Origin: Anaeromyxobacter dehalogenans 2CP-1
GTDB lineage: Bacteria; Myxococcota; Myxococcia; Myxococcales; Anaeromyxobacteraceae
DNA length: 64,000 nt
NCBI RefSeq assembly: GCF_000022145.1
Contig: NC_011891.1
Span: forward strand, 4,012,501 to 4,076,500
Direction: 5' to 3'
In this document: positions 1 through 9,300 of the stretch, one piece after another
How positions within the stretch are numbered: the first letter of the stretch is position 1
Layout of the letters: the number at the start of each line of letters is the position of its first letter
Made by a program: the position numbers and the translations under genes
Notes under the pieces: generated by a model
The model's input: the letters and a program-made list of their open reading frames with translations, nothing else
Database searches by the model: none
What the model was told of the DNA's origin: nothing

Positions 1-1988
1 AGTACGTGCCGGCGTACAAGGACGACAAGTCCGAGATGCTGGTGTCGCAGTTCGCGAAGGAGGAGGTCGAGGCCGCCGGCCTGGTGAAGTTCGACTTCCT
101 CGGCCTGAAGACGCTCACCGTCATCGACGACGCCCTGCGGATGGTGAAGCGGAACCACCCCGAGATGAAGGACTTCGCCGCCAGCGACATCCCCATCGAC
201 GATCCGGCCGTGTACGAGCTCATCAGCCGAGGCGACACCGGCGGCGTCTTCCAGATGGAGTCCTCCGGCTTCACCGAGATGGTGGTGAAGATGAAGCCGT
301 CGCGCTTCGAGGACGTCATCGCCGCGGGCGCGCTCTACCGGCCCGGCCCCCTCGACCAGAAGCTCGAGGACGGCCGCACCATGGTGGACGTCTACATCGA
401 CCGCAAGCACGGCCGCGAGAAGGTGCAGTACCCGCACCCCAGCCTGGAGAAGGTCCTCGAGCCGACCTACGGCGTGATCGTCTACCAGGAGCAGGTGATG
501 CAGATCTCGCAGGTCCTGGCGGGCTACTCGCTGGGACAGGCCGACCTGCTCCGCCGCGCCATGGGGAAGAAGAAGGCCGAGGTCATGGCCAAGGAGCGCG
601 TCGGCTTCCTCGCCGGCGCGGTCGCGAACGGCGTGGACGAGAAGGTCGCCGGCGGCATCTTCGACCTCATGGAGAAGTTCGCGGCGTACGGCTTCAACAA
701 GTCGCACTCCGCCGCGTACGGTCTGCTCACCGTCCAGACCGCCTGGCTGAAGGCGCACTACCCGGTGGAGTTCATGGCCGCGCTCATCTCGAGCGAGGCC
801 TCCAACACCGACAAGGTGGTGCTCCACATCTCCGAGGCGCGCGCCAGCCAGCTCGAGGTGCTCCCGCCGGACGTCAACGAGTCCGACGCCGCCTTCGGCG
901 CGTTCCCGCCCGGGCCCGAGTCGCCGAAGGGCTCCCGAGGCCGCATCCGGTTCGGCCTCGGTGCGGTGCGCGGCGTGGGCGAGTCCGCCGTGCAGGCCAT
1001 CGTCGAGGCGCGCGCGTCCGGGCCGTTCAAGTCGCTGTTCGACCTCGCCGGGCGGGTGGACTCGAAGAAGATCAACAAGAAGGTGCTGGAGGCGCTGGTG
1101 AAGTCCGGGGCGCTCGACTTCGAGGGCGTGCCGCGCTGGCAGCTCTACTTCGGCATCGATGCCGCCATCTCCGCGGGCGCGTCGGCGCAGGCCGACCGTG
1201 CCAGCGGCCAGGCCTCGCTGTTCGGCGCGCTCGCCGCCTCCGCGGCCACCGAGGCGAAGCCGCGCTACCCGAGGCCCGGCGACGCGGTGGGAGAGGTGAC
1301 GGTGGAGGAGTGGCCCGAGCGCGTCCGCCTCGCGTTCGAGAAGGAGGCGCTCGGCTTCTACCTCACCGGCCACCCGCTGATGGGCTACGAGCGCGAGGTC
1401 CGCCGCTACGCCTCCTCCACCTGCGCCGCGGTCGCGCAGAAGCGCCACGGCGACAAGGTCACCGTGGTCGGCGTGGTCGCGTCGCTGCGCGAGCGCATGA
1501 ACAAGGAGAAGGGCACGCGCTTCGGCTTCCTCACGCTGGAGGACCTCACCGGCACGACGGAGGTCATCTGCTGGGCGTCGCGCCCGGGTCAGAACGGCCG
1601 CCCCGCGCAGAAGGGCTGGTCGGACTGGGAGCACTTCGTGAAGGGCGACGAGCCGGTGCTGGTGCACGGCGAGGTGCGGATCAACAACCGCGAGGAGGAG
1701 AACCCGCGGGCGGAGATCACCGCGCTCGACATCGAGCCGCTCGCCGCGGTCCGCAACCAGAAGACGAGCGAGATCGCGCTCCGCATCGACGCCGACCGGC
1801 TCACCGCCGCCCGCGCCGGCGACCTGAGGACGCTCCTCGGGCGCTTCTCCGGGAGCTGCCCGGTGACGGTTCGCGCCGTGATCCCGGAGCAGACCGAGAC
1901 CACCATCGCGGTGCCGGTCAAGGTGCAGCCCGCCGACGAGCTGCTCGAATCCGCGCGCAGGCTGGGCTTCGAGGTCGAGCTGCGCTGA
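1..1988 (+). CDS. dnaE: DNA polymerase III alpha subunit, C-terminal part (5' truncated by window)
   Basis: Replicative DNA polymerase catalytic subunit. About 660 C-terminal residues are visible; the reading frame (codons starting at base 3) is open to the left edge, so the PHP and palm domains lie outside the window. Seen in order: the finger region with GFNKSHSAAYG (near base 700), a helix-hairpin-helix stretch (KKINKKVLEALVKSGALD, near 1070-1120) and an OB-fold (KVTVVGVVASL through GFLTLEDLTG, about 1455-1560), which is the normal C-terminal order of bacterial DnaE. It stops with TGA just before a hairpin terminator. Confidence 0.97.
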   Translation, partial: YVPAYKDDKSEMLVSQFAKEEVEAAGLVKFDFLGLKTLTVIDDALRMVKRNHPEMKDFAASDIPIDDPAVYELISRGDTGGVFQMESSGFTEMVVKMKPSRFEDVIAAGALYRPGPLDQKLEDGRTMVDVYIDRKHGREKVQYPHPSLEKVLEPTYGVIVYQEQVMQISQVLAGYSLGQADLLRRAMGKKKAEVMAKERVGFLAGAVANGVDEKVAGGIFDLMEKFAAYGFNKSHSAAYGLLTVQTAWLKAHYPVEFMAALISSEASNTDKVVLHISEARASQLEVLPPDVNESDAAFGAFPPGPESPKGSRGRIRFGLGAVRGVGESAVQAIVEARASGPFKSLFDLAGRVDSKKINKKVLEALVKSGALDFEGVPRWQLYFGIDAAISAGASAQADRASGQASLFGALAASAATEAKPRYPRPGDAVGEVTVEEWPERVRLAFEKEALGFYLTGHPLMGYEREVRRYASSTCAAVAQKRHGDKVTVVGVVASLRERMNKEKGTRFGFLTLEDLTGTTEVICWASRPGQNGRPAQKGWSDWEHFVKGDEPVLVHGEVRINNREEENPRAEITALDIEPLAAVRNQKTSEIALRIDADRLTAARAGDLRTLLGRFSGSCPVTVRAVIPEQTETTIAVPVKVQPADELLESARRLGFEVELR

Positions 1989-2005
1989 CGCGTCCTCGCG
2001 TGCGG

Positions 2006-2025
2006 CCCGGCCGAAGGGCCGGTTT
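2006..2025 (+). terminator. Hairpin terminator after dnaE
   Basis: A perfect 6-bp stem (CCGGCC / GGCCGG) with loop GAAG is followed by TTT, 18 bases after the dnaE stop codon. The T-run is short, so intrinsic termination is plausible but not certain. Confidence 0.5.
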
Positions 2026-2060
2026 CCGGGCACCCGACCGTACGGTAGAGTGGGCGCCCC

Positions 2061-2828
2061 GTGACCGCCCTCCTGCTCGCCTCCGTCGGCCTCGGCGCCG
2101 GCACCCTCGGCGCCCTCATGGGCATCGGGGGCGGCATCATCGTCGTCCCCATCCTCACCGCCGGCTTCGGCCTGCCGTTCCGTCACGCCGTGGCCGTGTC
2201 GCTGGTGGTGATCATCGCCAGCTCGTCGTCGGCGGCGGCCTCCTACGTGGACCGCAAGCTCTCCGACATGCGGGTCGGCGTGGTGCTGGAGCTCGCGACC
2301 GTCGCCGGCGCCATGCTCGGGAGCGCCGTCGCCGGCCTCGCGCCGGTGGGCCTGCTGAAGGCGCTGTTCGCCGCGGTGGCCGTGTACTCGGCGCTGGTGA
2401 TGTGGCGGCGGCGTCCGGCCGGCCCGCCGGCCGCCGAGGGCGAGCCGTACGTCGTCCGCCGATGGGGCACGGGCCTCGGCGCGAGCGCGGTGGCGGGCGC
2501 CATCTCCGGCCTCATCGGCGTGGGCGGCGGCTTCATCAAGGTGCCGGTGATGACGCTGGCGATGGAGCTGCCGTTCAAGGTCGCGGTGGCGACCTCGAAC
2601 TTCATGATCGGCGTGACCGCCGCCGCCAGCGCGTACGTCTACTACGCGCGCGGCGATCTCGAGGTCGCCGTGGCCGCGCCGGTGGTGGTGGGCGTGTTCG
2701 CCGGCGCGCGGCTGGGCGCGACGCTGCTCGGCCGGATCCCGGCGGCGCGGCTCCAGGCGGCGTTCTCCGCGCTGCTGGTGCTGCTGGGTGGCCGGATGGT
2801 GTGGGACGTGCTGCGGGGGCTGCCGTGA
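2061..2828 (+). CDS. TSUP (TauE/SafE) family anion exporter
   Basis: Integral inner-membrane protein of 255 residues. The internally duplicated fold typical of the family shows as two glycine motifs, LMGIGGGIIVVP near residue 20 and LIGVGGGFIKVP near 153, each followed by hydrophobic helices. Members export sulfite, sulfoacetate or other organosulfur anions; the substrate here cannot be told from sequence. The start is GTG. The stop overlaps the next gene's GTG (GTGA), so the two are translationally coupled. Confidence 0.88.
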   Translation: MTALLLASVGLGAGTLGALMGIGGGIIVVPILTAGFGLPFRHAVAVSLVVIIASSSSAAASYVDRKLSDMRVGVVLELATVAGAMLGSAVAGLAPVGLLKALFAAVAVYSALVMWRRRPAGPPAAEGEPYVVRRWGTGLGASAVAGAISGLIGVGGGFIKVPVMTLAMELPFKVAVATSNFMIGVTAAASAYVYYARGDLEVAVAAPVVVGVFAGARLGATLLGRIPAARLQAAFSALLVLLGGRMVWDVLRGLP

Positions 2829-3094
2829 ACCGCACCGTCTCGCTCGCGCTCTGGGCCGGCACGCTCACCGGCGTCGGCCTCTGCGGCGCGGCCACGCTCG
2901 CCTACGCGCTCGACCTCGAGGTGGCGAGCCACCTCGCGCGCCTCGGCGTGATCGCGCTGTTCATCACGCCGCCGCTCCGGCTCGCCGTCGCCGCCGGCGG
3001 CTTCTTCTCGGTGGGTGAACGCCGCTTCGGCGCCGCGTCGACCGTGGTGCTGGTCGCGCTGCTCGCCGCCGCGGTCCACGCCGCGCTCCGCTGA
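2825..3094 (+). CDS. Small three-helix membrane protein (DUF1634-like)
   Basis: 89-residue protein with three hydrophobic segments, beginning MNRTVSLALWAGTL. Its GTG start overlaps the stop of the TSUP exporter by four bases. Small DUF1634 membrane proteins are commonly found directly after TauE/SafE exporters, and both the length and the position fit that family, so it is probably an accessory subunit. The assignment rests on context and hydropathy; I see no diagnostic catalytic residue. Confidence 0.72.
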   Translation: MNRTVSLALWAGTLTGVGLCGAATLAYALDLEVASHLARLGVIALFITPPLRLAVAAGGFFSVGERRFGAASTVVLVALLAAAVHAALR

Positions 3095-3544
3095 GCCGTG
3101 GGGCCCACCCGCGGGGCGCGGCAGCGGCGCGAACGCGCGGCCCGGACCGGCGCGCGTGCGTACGTTCCCGGCGGAGCCTCCGCGCATGTCCTGCCCGTTC
3201 CTCCGCCGCTCGCACCCGCCCCGCTGCGGCGGGGTCGACGGTCAGGCCCAACCGGTCCCGCACGAAGCGTCAACGTCGCTCTGCCACCGCGCTCATCAGG
3301 GGTGCCTCGTGTTCCGGGTGATCCGCGCTACCGGACGCGCAGTGCATCCGTCCGATTTCAGGGCATGGGTTGCCGCTTCCGTCGCACCAGGAAGGACGGG
3401 ACCCGATGCGCCCACCCCCTCCGACGCAGATGGGTCATAACCCCCCGGAACCCCGAAGGAGATCGCGACGGCTCGCGATGCGAGTGACCACTCGTTCGCA
3501 GGGCTGTAGTATGTGGGTCCTGTCTCCACACGGAGGCAAAGGGG
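3095..3544. other. 450-bp intergenic region without a convincing gene
   Basis: No reading frame here has a ribosome binding site or a recognisable product. The only structure I find is the pair of palindromes and the promoter-like hexamers at its right end, listed separately. Confidence 0.6.
3462..3512 (+). promoter_or_regulatory. Palindrome pair and candidate promoter of the LuxR-type gene
   Basis: Two adjacent perfect inverted repeats: ATCGCGA-CGGC-TCGCGAT (3462-3479) and CGAGTG-AC-CACTCG (3481-3494). The second overlaps a candidate -35 (GTGACC, 3484-3489), 17 bases before a candidate -10 (TAGTAT, 3507-3512). Both hexamers match the sigma-70 consensus at four of six positions. A regulator binding here would block the promoter; autoregulation by the downstream LuxR-type protein is an inference. 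Confidence 0.4.
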
Positions 3545-4081
3545 GTGCTGGCCATGATGCGAGCGAACGTTCGCGTTCCCGCTCCGCGCGGGGCTGCCGC
3601 TCACAGCGACGCGGGTGGGCTGCTGCGCGCCGACCGGCAGGCGGAGGAGATGCTGAAGGTGTTCTTCGCGGACGCCGCCGACGGCGCGCTGGTGCCGGCG
3701 GAGCTCCGCGGCCTCACCGACGGGGCCCAGAACGGGCCGCCCGGCGTGCGCCGCACGCTGGTGATGGAGGGCCACGGCGAGCGGCTCCGCATCGAGGTGA
3801 CCGCCGTCGGGAAGGGCAAGACGCAGCTCCACCTCTGGCGCGAGCCGCTCCCGGAGCCGCTGCAGGTCGGCCCCGAGACCCCGACCGCCACGCCGGCCGA
3901 CGGCCTCACGCAGCGCGAGCGGGAGGTGGCGCTGCTCGTGGCCGACGGGCTCCGCTCCCGCGAGGTGGCCGAGCGGCTGGGGATCGCCTCCCAGACCGTG
4001 AAGAGCCACCTCAAGACCATCTTCGACAAGCTCGGCGTGCGGAACCGCGTCGAGCTCGCGCGGAGGCTGGTGCAGCACTAG
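3545..4081 (+). CDS. Orphan regulator with C-terminal LuxR-type HTH
   Basis: 178-residue protein. Residues about 118-174 form a LuxR/GerE helix-turn-helix (LTQREREVALLVADGL, then REVAERLGIASQTVKSHL). The ~115-residue N-terminal part is not a receiver (no phospho-acceptor Asp motif) and I do not recognise it as an autoinducer domain. The GTG at 3545 is chosen because CGGAGG lies eight bases upstream; an in-frame ATG at 3554 would place that site too far away. It stands alone, followed by a strong palindrome. Confidence 0.8.
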   Translation: MLAMMRANVRVPAPRGAAAHSDAGGLLRADRQAEEMLKVFFADAADGALVPAELRGLTDGAQNGPPGVRRTLVMEGHGERLRIEVTAVGKGKTQLHLWREPLPEPLQVGPETPTATPADGLTQREREVALLVADGLRSREVAERLGIASQTVKSHLKTIFDKLGVRNRVELARRLVQH

Positions 4082-4083
4082 CG

Positions 4084-4106
4084 GCGAGCGGCCCCGGGCC
4101 GCTCGC
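4084..4106 (+). terminator. Strong GC hairpin after the LuxR-type gene
   Basis: Perfect inverted repeat with 11-bp arms (GCGAGCGGCCC / GGGCCGCTCGC) starting three bases after the stop codon. There is no T-tract, so it may act as a Rho-assisted or 3'-stabilising structure. Confidence 0.45.
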
Positions 4107-4222
4107 GCCTGGCCTCTCCGGCGGCGTCCGGCGCCGCCGCGACGCCCGTTCCTCGTCCGGTCCTCGCGCGCGTGCGGCGCTTGCCGTTCGCCCGCGCGGG
4201 GCGGTAGCGTTCGCGATCCGCC

Positions 4223-5434
4223 ATGGTGACGCTCCCCGACGTCCAGGCCGCGCTCGGCCGGATCCGCGACCGGATCTACCTCTCCCCCTGTGCCCGCACC
4301 GAGACCCTCTCCCGCCTGAGCGGCACCAGCGCCTTCCTCAAGCTCGAGAACCTCCAGATGACCGGCTCCTACAAGGAGCGCGGCGCCCTCAACACGCTGC
4401 TGCTGGCGGCCGAGGCCGAGCGCGCCCGGGGGCTGATCGCGGCGAGCGCCGGCAACCACGCGCAGGGGGTCGCGTACCACGCCGGTCGCCTTGGGGTGAA
4501 GGCCACCATCGTGATGCCGGAGTCCACGCCCATCATGAAGGTGGCGAACACCCGGGCGCACGGCGCGCGCATCGTGCTCCACGGGGCGAACTACGACGAG
4601 GCGTACGCCGAGGCGCGCCGGCTCGAGCAGGCCGAGGGGCTCACCTTCGTGCACCCGTTCGACGACCCGCGCATCATCGCGGGCCAGGGCACGGTCGGGC
4701 TCGAGATCCTGGACCAGGTCCCGGAGGTGGACGCGATCCTGGTGCCCATCGGCGGCGGCGGGCTCGCCTCCGGAGTGGCCGTGGCCGCGAAGGCGCTGCG
4801 CCCCGAGGTTCGGATCGTGGGCGTCGAGACCGAGGTGCTCCCCAGCATGCTGGCGGCGATCGAGGCGGGCCGGCCGGTCACGCTCGAGCCGGCCAGCACC
4901 GTCGCGGACGGCATCGCCGTGAAGCGCGCCGGCGACCTCACCTTCGAGCACGTCCGCCGCCTGGTGGACGAGATCGTGACCGTCTCCGAGGAGGAGATCG
5001 CGAGCGCGATCCTGTACCTGCTCGAGAAGGAGAAGACGGTCGCGGAGGGGGCGGGCGCGGTCACGGTGGCGGCGCTCATGAACCGCCGCGCGACCGGCCT
5101 CGAGGGCCGGCGCGTGGTCGGCATCGTCTCCGGCGGCAACATCGACGTGAACCTGGTCGCGCGCATCATCGAGCGGGGCCTGGTGAAGGACGGGCGGCTG
5201 GTGCGGGTGAGCGTCGCGCTCACCGACAAGCCGGGACAGCTCGCCAAGGTGTCGGCGATCATCGCCCACCACCGCGCCAACGTCATCGAGGTGCACCACA
5301 CGCGGGCGTTCGCGACGCGGTTCGGCGACACCACCCTCCAGCTGACGCTGGAGACCCGCGGCCTCGAGCACGTCCAGGAGCTCCTCCAGGCGTTGCGCGA
5401 GCGCGGGTACCAGGTCCAGCAGCTCGGGATGTGA
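4223..5434 (+). CDS. ilvA: Threonine ammonia-lyase (threonine dehydratase)
   Basis: PLP enzyme that deaminates threonine to 2-oxobutyrate, the first step to isoleucine. 403 residues. The Schiff-base lysine is Lys51 in TGSYKERGA; SAGNHAQG (75-82) and the phosphate-binding GGGG near 177 are present. The last ~75 residues (RVSVALTDKPGQLAKVSAII onward) form a single ACT-type domain, as in the ~400-residue IlvA form. Allosteric control by amino acids is therefore likely. A small membrane protein follows after one base, suggesting one transcript. Confidence 0.95.
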   Translation: MVTLPDVQAALGRIRDRIYLSPCARTETLSRLSGTSAFLKLENLQMTGSYKERGALNTLLLAAEAERARGLIAASAGNHAQGVAYHAGRLGVKATIVMPESTPIMKVANTRAHGARIVLHGANYDEAYAEARRLEQAEGLTFVHPFDDPRIIAGQGTVGLEILDQVPEVDAILVPIGGGGLASGVAVAAKALRPEVRIVGVETEVLPSMLAAIEAGRPVTLEPASTVADGIAVKRAGDLTFEHVRRLVDEIVTVSEEEIASAILYLLEKEKTVAEGAGAVTVAALMNRRATGLEGRRVVGIVSGGNIDVNLVARIIERGLVKDGRLVRVSVALTDKPGQLAKVSAIIAHHRANVIEVHHTRAFATRFGDTTLQLTLETRGLEHVQELLQALRERGYQVQQLGM

Positions 5435-5435
5435 C

Positions 5436-5600
5436 GTGTCCTTCCGCGCCCGGACCGCGATCGCCGCGCTCCTGCTCGCCGCCGCGATCGGGTTCGCCGC
5501 CGGCTGGCTGGTCGGGCTGCGGTCGGACGACAGCATGGAGGCGCGCGTCCGGGACGAGGCGCACCGGTTGCGGGAGCGCGTGCACGAGCTGTCCCGCTGA
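5436..5600 (+). CDS. 54-residue membrane-anchored protein
   Basis: Short GTG-initiated gene one base after the ilvA stop. The product has one hydrophobic segment (AIAALLLAAAIGFAAGWLVG, residues 8-27) followed by a charged, probably helical tail rich in Arg and Glu, so it is a predicted single-pass protein with a short cytoplasmic or periplasmic coiled coil. No family recognised. Tight spacing behind ilvA argues for real translation, but a gene this short could be spurious. Confidence 0.5.
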   Translation: MSFRARTAIAALLLAAAIGFAAGWLVGLRSDDSMEARVRDEAHRLRERVHELSR

Positions 5601-5784
5601 GGCGCGCCGCCCCCCCGGTCACGCCCGCGCTGCCCGCCCCTCCCTCACCGGGAACGTCCACGCGGAGGGCCCCACCGTGCGAGCCACGCCCATTGCGGCA
5701 AACGGCACCGTCCGTTATGGTCGGCCCTCTCCCGGCCCGTTCCCGGTCGTCCGGCCGGTCCGCGCCCCGGAGCCCCTCGCCCGG

Positions 5785-6357
5785 ATGACCGACCACGGAC
5801 GCGCCGCACCGTTCCTCGAAGCCGGCGATCACCGGGGAGCCGCCGAGGCGGTCCTCCGCGAGTACGGCCCGCAGCTCCTCGGCTACCTCTCCTCCATCCT
5901 CCGGAACGACGCCGACGCCGCCGAGGTGTTCTCCCAGTTCACCGAGGACCTCTGGCGCGGCCTCCCCGGCTTCCGCCGCGAGTGCCCCGTCCGCGTGTGG
6001 GCCTACCGGCTCGCCTGGCACGCCGCGGCCCGCCACCTGCGCGACCCCTACCGCGGCCGGGGCCGCCGCCTCGAGACCCACGAGCTGTCGCGCATCGCCG
6101 ACGAGGTCCGATCGTCTGCGCTGCTCGGCCGGCGCGAGGCGCGGCAGCGCGGCATCGACCGGCTGCGCGCCCGCCTGCAGCCGGACGAGCAGACGCTCCT
6201 GGTGCTGCGGCTCGACCGGGGGCTCTCCTGGCGCGAGGTCGCGACCGTGCTCGCCGACGAGGGCGATGCGGTGGACGAGCCGGCGCTGCGCAAGCGCTTC
6301 GAGCGGCTGAAGGAGAAGCTCGCGCGCATGGCGCGGGAGGAGGGGCTGCTCGAGTAG
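5785..6357 (+). CDS. ECF-type RNA polymerase sigma factor
   Basis: 190 residues. Region 2 is visible as LLGYLSSILRNDADAAEVF through RVWAYRLAWHAAARHL (about 32-90), and region 4 as LQPDEQTLLVLRLDRGLSWREVATVL (about 131-158). No anti-sigma factor of the usual small membrane type is next to it. Instead a Ser/Thr kinase starts 13 bases after its stop, an arrangement seen for kinase-linked ECF groups in myxobacteria, planctomycetes and acidobacteria. Phosphorylation control is an inference. A short palindrome (AACGG..CCGTT, 5701-5716) lies in the upstream gap. Confidence 0.85.
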   Translation: MTDHGRAAPFLEAGDHRGAAEAVLREYGPQLLGYLSSILRNDADAAEVFSQFTEDLWRGLPGFRRECPVRVWAYRLAWHAAARHLRDPYRGRGRRLETHELSRIADEVRSSALLGRREARQRGIDRLRARLQPDEQTLLVLRLDRGLSWREVATVLADEGDAVDEPALRKRFERLKEKLARMAREEGLLE

Positions 6358-6370
6358 CGGCCGCGTCCCA

Positions 6371-9300
6371 ATGCGCGAGGCGCCCCGCGCCATCCCCCCG
6401 GAGCTGGAGGGCGAGAGCCAGGAGCTCTCCGACCTGCTGCTGGAGCTCGCCTCCGCGCCGGCGCGCGATCCCTCGCAGCTCGCCGCGCCGCTCGAGGCCG
6501 GGATGGTGGTGGGCCGGTTCGAGCTGCTCCGGGAGATCGGCCGGGGCGGCTTCGGGCTGGTGTTCGAGGCGCGCGATCGCGAGCTGGGCCGGCTGGTCGC
6601 CTTCAAGGCGATGCGCCCCTCCCGCGCCGAGCCGGCCGCGCTGGAGAAGCCGCTCCGCGAGGAGGCCGAGGCGGCGGCGCGGCTCAACCACCCCAACGTC
6701 GTCACGCTGCACGACTTCGGGATCCACGAGGGCACGCCGTACCTCATCCTCGAGCTGCTCCGCGGCGAGACGCTCCAGCAGCGGCTGAAGCGCGGCCGGC
6801 TGCCGCCCGAGGAGGCGGTGCGCATCGCCCGCGACGTGGCGAGCGGCCTCGTCCACGCGCACTCGCGCGGCGTGCTCCACCGCGACCTGAAGCCCGGCAA
6901 CGTGTTCCTCACCGAGGGGGGCGGCGTGAAGCTGCTCGACTTCGGCCTGGCGCGGCTGCTCGACCGGGCCAGCCTCGCCGGCGGGACGCCGGCGTACATG
7001 GCGCCCGAGCAGCTCCGCGGCGAGCCCGGCGACGCGCGGGCCGACGTGTTCAGCGCCGGCGTGGTGCTGTGGCAGATGCTCACCGGCGAGCTGCCCTTCC
7101 CGGTGGTGGACGGGCGCAGCACCGTGCTCGACCCGGGCCCGCCGCCGCGGCTCCCGCTCGAGGACGCGCCGCCCTCGCTCGCCTCGCTGCTCACCGCGGC
7201 GCTCTCGAAGGCGCCCACCGGGCGCCCGCAGACCGCGCTCGGCCTGCTCGACGGGCTCGGCGGCGTGGAGCAGGCCTACGCCGGCCGCGCCGTGGCGCAG
7301 GCCCGCGCCGCCCGGCTGCGGCGGCTGCGCCGGACCGGCACCGCGGCGGGCGGGCTGGTGGTGCTGGGGCTCGCCGCGGCCGCGGCGCTCGCGATCCGCA
7401 GCGGCGACCGGGCCGAGCGGGCGCTGCGCGCGGCGCGCGTCGCCGGGACGGCCGACGGCGCCTCGGATCCGCTGGTGGCGGCGCTGCTCATGGCCGAGCT
7501 CCCCGACGACCCGCCGCCGCGCGCGGTCGCGATCGCGCAGCGCCTGCTCTCGGAGCCCATCCCGGAGACGGTGCTCGACGGCGTGCCCAAGGGCGAGGGG
7601 CTCGCGGTCAGCCCGGACGGCGCCTGGGTCGCGGCCGGCGGCGAGGGCGGCGGCGCCAGGCTCTGGCGCGCCGACGGGACCGGCGCGCCGCGGGGGCTCG
7701 GCGCCGACGGCCCGGCGCGCACCGACGGGCTCGCCTTCACGCCCGACGGACGGCGGCTCGTCACCGCCGACCACGCGGGCACGCTGCGGGTGTTCCCGCT
7801 CGACGGCGGTGGCGCCCCGCGCACGCTGCCCGCCGGCGGTGTCCCGCTGGTCCGGCTGGCGCTCGATCCGGCGGGCCGGATCGCGGCGGCCGGCGCGCTC
7901 GACGGGCGGCTCTGGCTGGCCGACCTCGCCGGCGACGCGCCCCCACGCTCGGTGGTGCACGACGGCGCCGTGCTCGCGCTCGCGTTCTCCCCGGACGGCA
8001 CCCGGGTCGCCACCGGCACCGCGGACGGCTTCGTACGCGTGATCGCGTCGCCCGGCGGTGCGGTGCTCGCGACCGCGCCGCTGCCGGGCGGCGTGGTGTG
8101 GTCGGTGGCCTGGTCGCCGGACGGCCGCCTCGTCGCGGTCGGCTCGGAGGACGGCGTGGTGCGCCTGCTCGGGCCCGACGGGCGCGTCCGCCAGTCGCTG
8201 GGCGCCCCCGGGCTGGCGGTGTCCTCGGTCGCGTTCGACCGCGCCGGCACGCGCGTGGTGGCGGGCTCGCAGGACGGGGCGGCGCGCGTGTGGCGGCTCG
8301 GCGCCGCCGTCCCGGAGGTCCGCCTGCGCGGCCACCGCGGCAGCGTGGCGTACGCCGCGTTCGCGCCTGACGGGCGCCGCGTGGTCACCGGCGGCACCGA
8401 GGGCACGGTGCGGATCTGGCCGGCCGACGGCGAGGGCTCGCCGGTGGTGCTGCGCGGGCACACCGTGGTGGACGGGGCGCCCACCCCGGACGGCAGCCGG
8501 CTGTTCACGCGCGGCACCGACGACGTGATCCGCGTGTGGCGCACGGACGACCCGCGCCAGCGCGGGCAGCTGGTGGGGCACGAGGCGCTGGTGGACACGG
8601 TGCAGTGGACGCGGGACGGCACGCGCGTGCTCACCGCCAGCCACGACGGCACCGCCCGGCTCTGGCCGGTGCACGGGGGCGCGGCGCTCACCGTGCGCGA
8701 CCCGGGCAACGTGATCCACTCCGCCGACCTCGATCCCACCGAGCGCACCTTCGTGACCTCGTCCGAGGATCGCACCGTGCGCGTGTGGGATGCCGCGACC
8801 GGCGCGCTGGTGCGCGAGCTGCGCGGGCACGACGGGCCGGTGCTGTCCGCCGCGTTCAGCCCGGACGGCACGCTCATCGCGAGCGGCTCGCTCGACAAGA
8901 CGGTGCGCGTGTGGCGCGCCGACGGCACCGGGACGCCGCTCGTGTTCCGCGGCCACGGCGCGGTGCTCACCGCGGTGACCTGGACGCCGGACGGCAAGGC
9001 GGTGATCTCCTCGTCGCAGGACGAGGCCTCCGTCCACGTGTGGCCGCTCGACGGCTCGCCGCCGAGGGTGGTGCGGGCCGGCCGCCCGGTCTTCCGTGCG
9101 GCGGTGGCGCCCGACGGCACGCTGCTCGTCCCGGAGCAGGGCGGCGCGCTGCGCCGCTTCAGCCCGGACGGCGAGGAGCGGGCGCCGTTCCCGGCCTTGC
9201 CCGAGGGGCTGTTCTCGGTGGCGGTGAGCCGCGACGGGCGCCGCTGGGCGCTCGCCTCGAGCGACGGCACCGTCCGCGTGTATCCGCGCGACGGGAGCGG

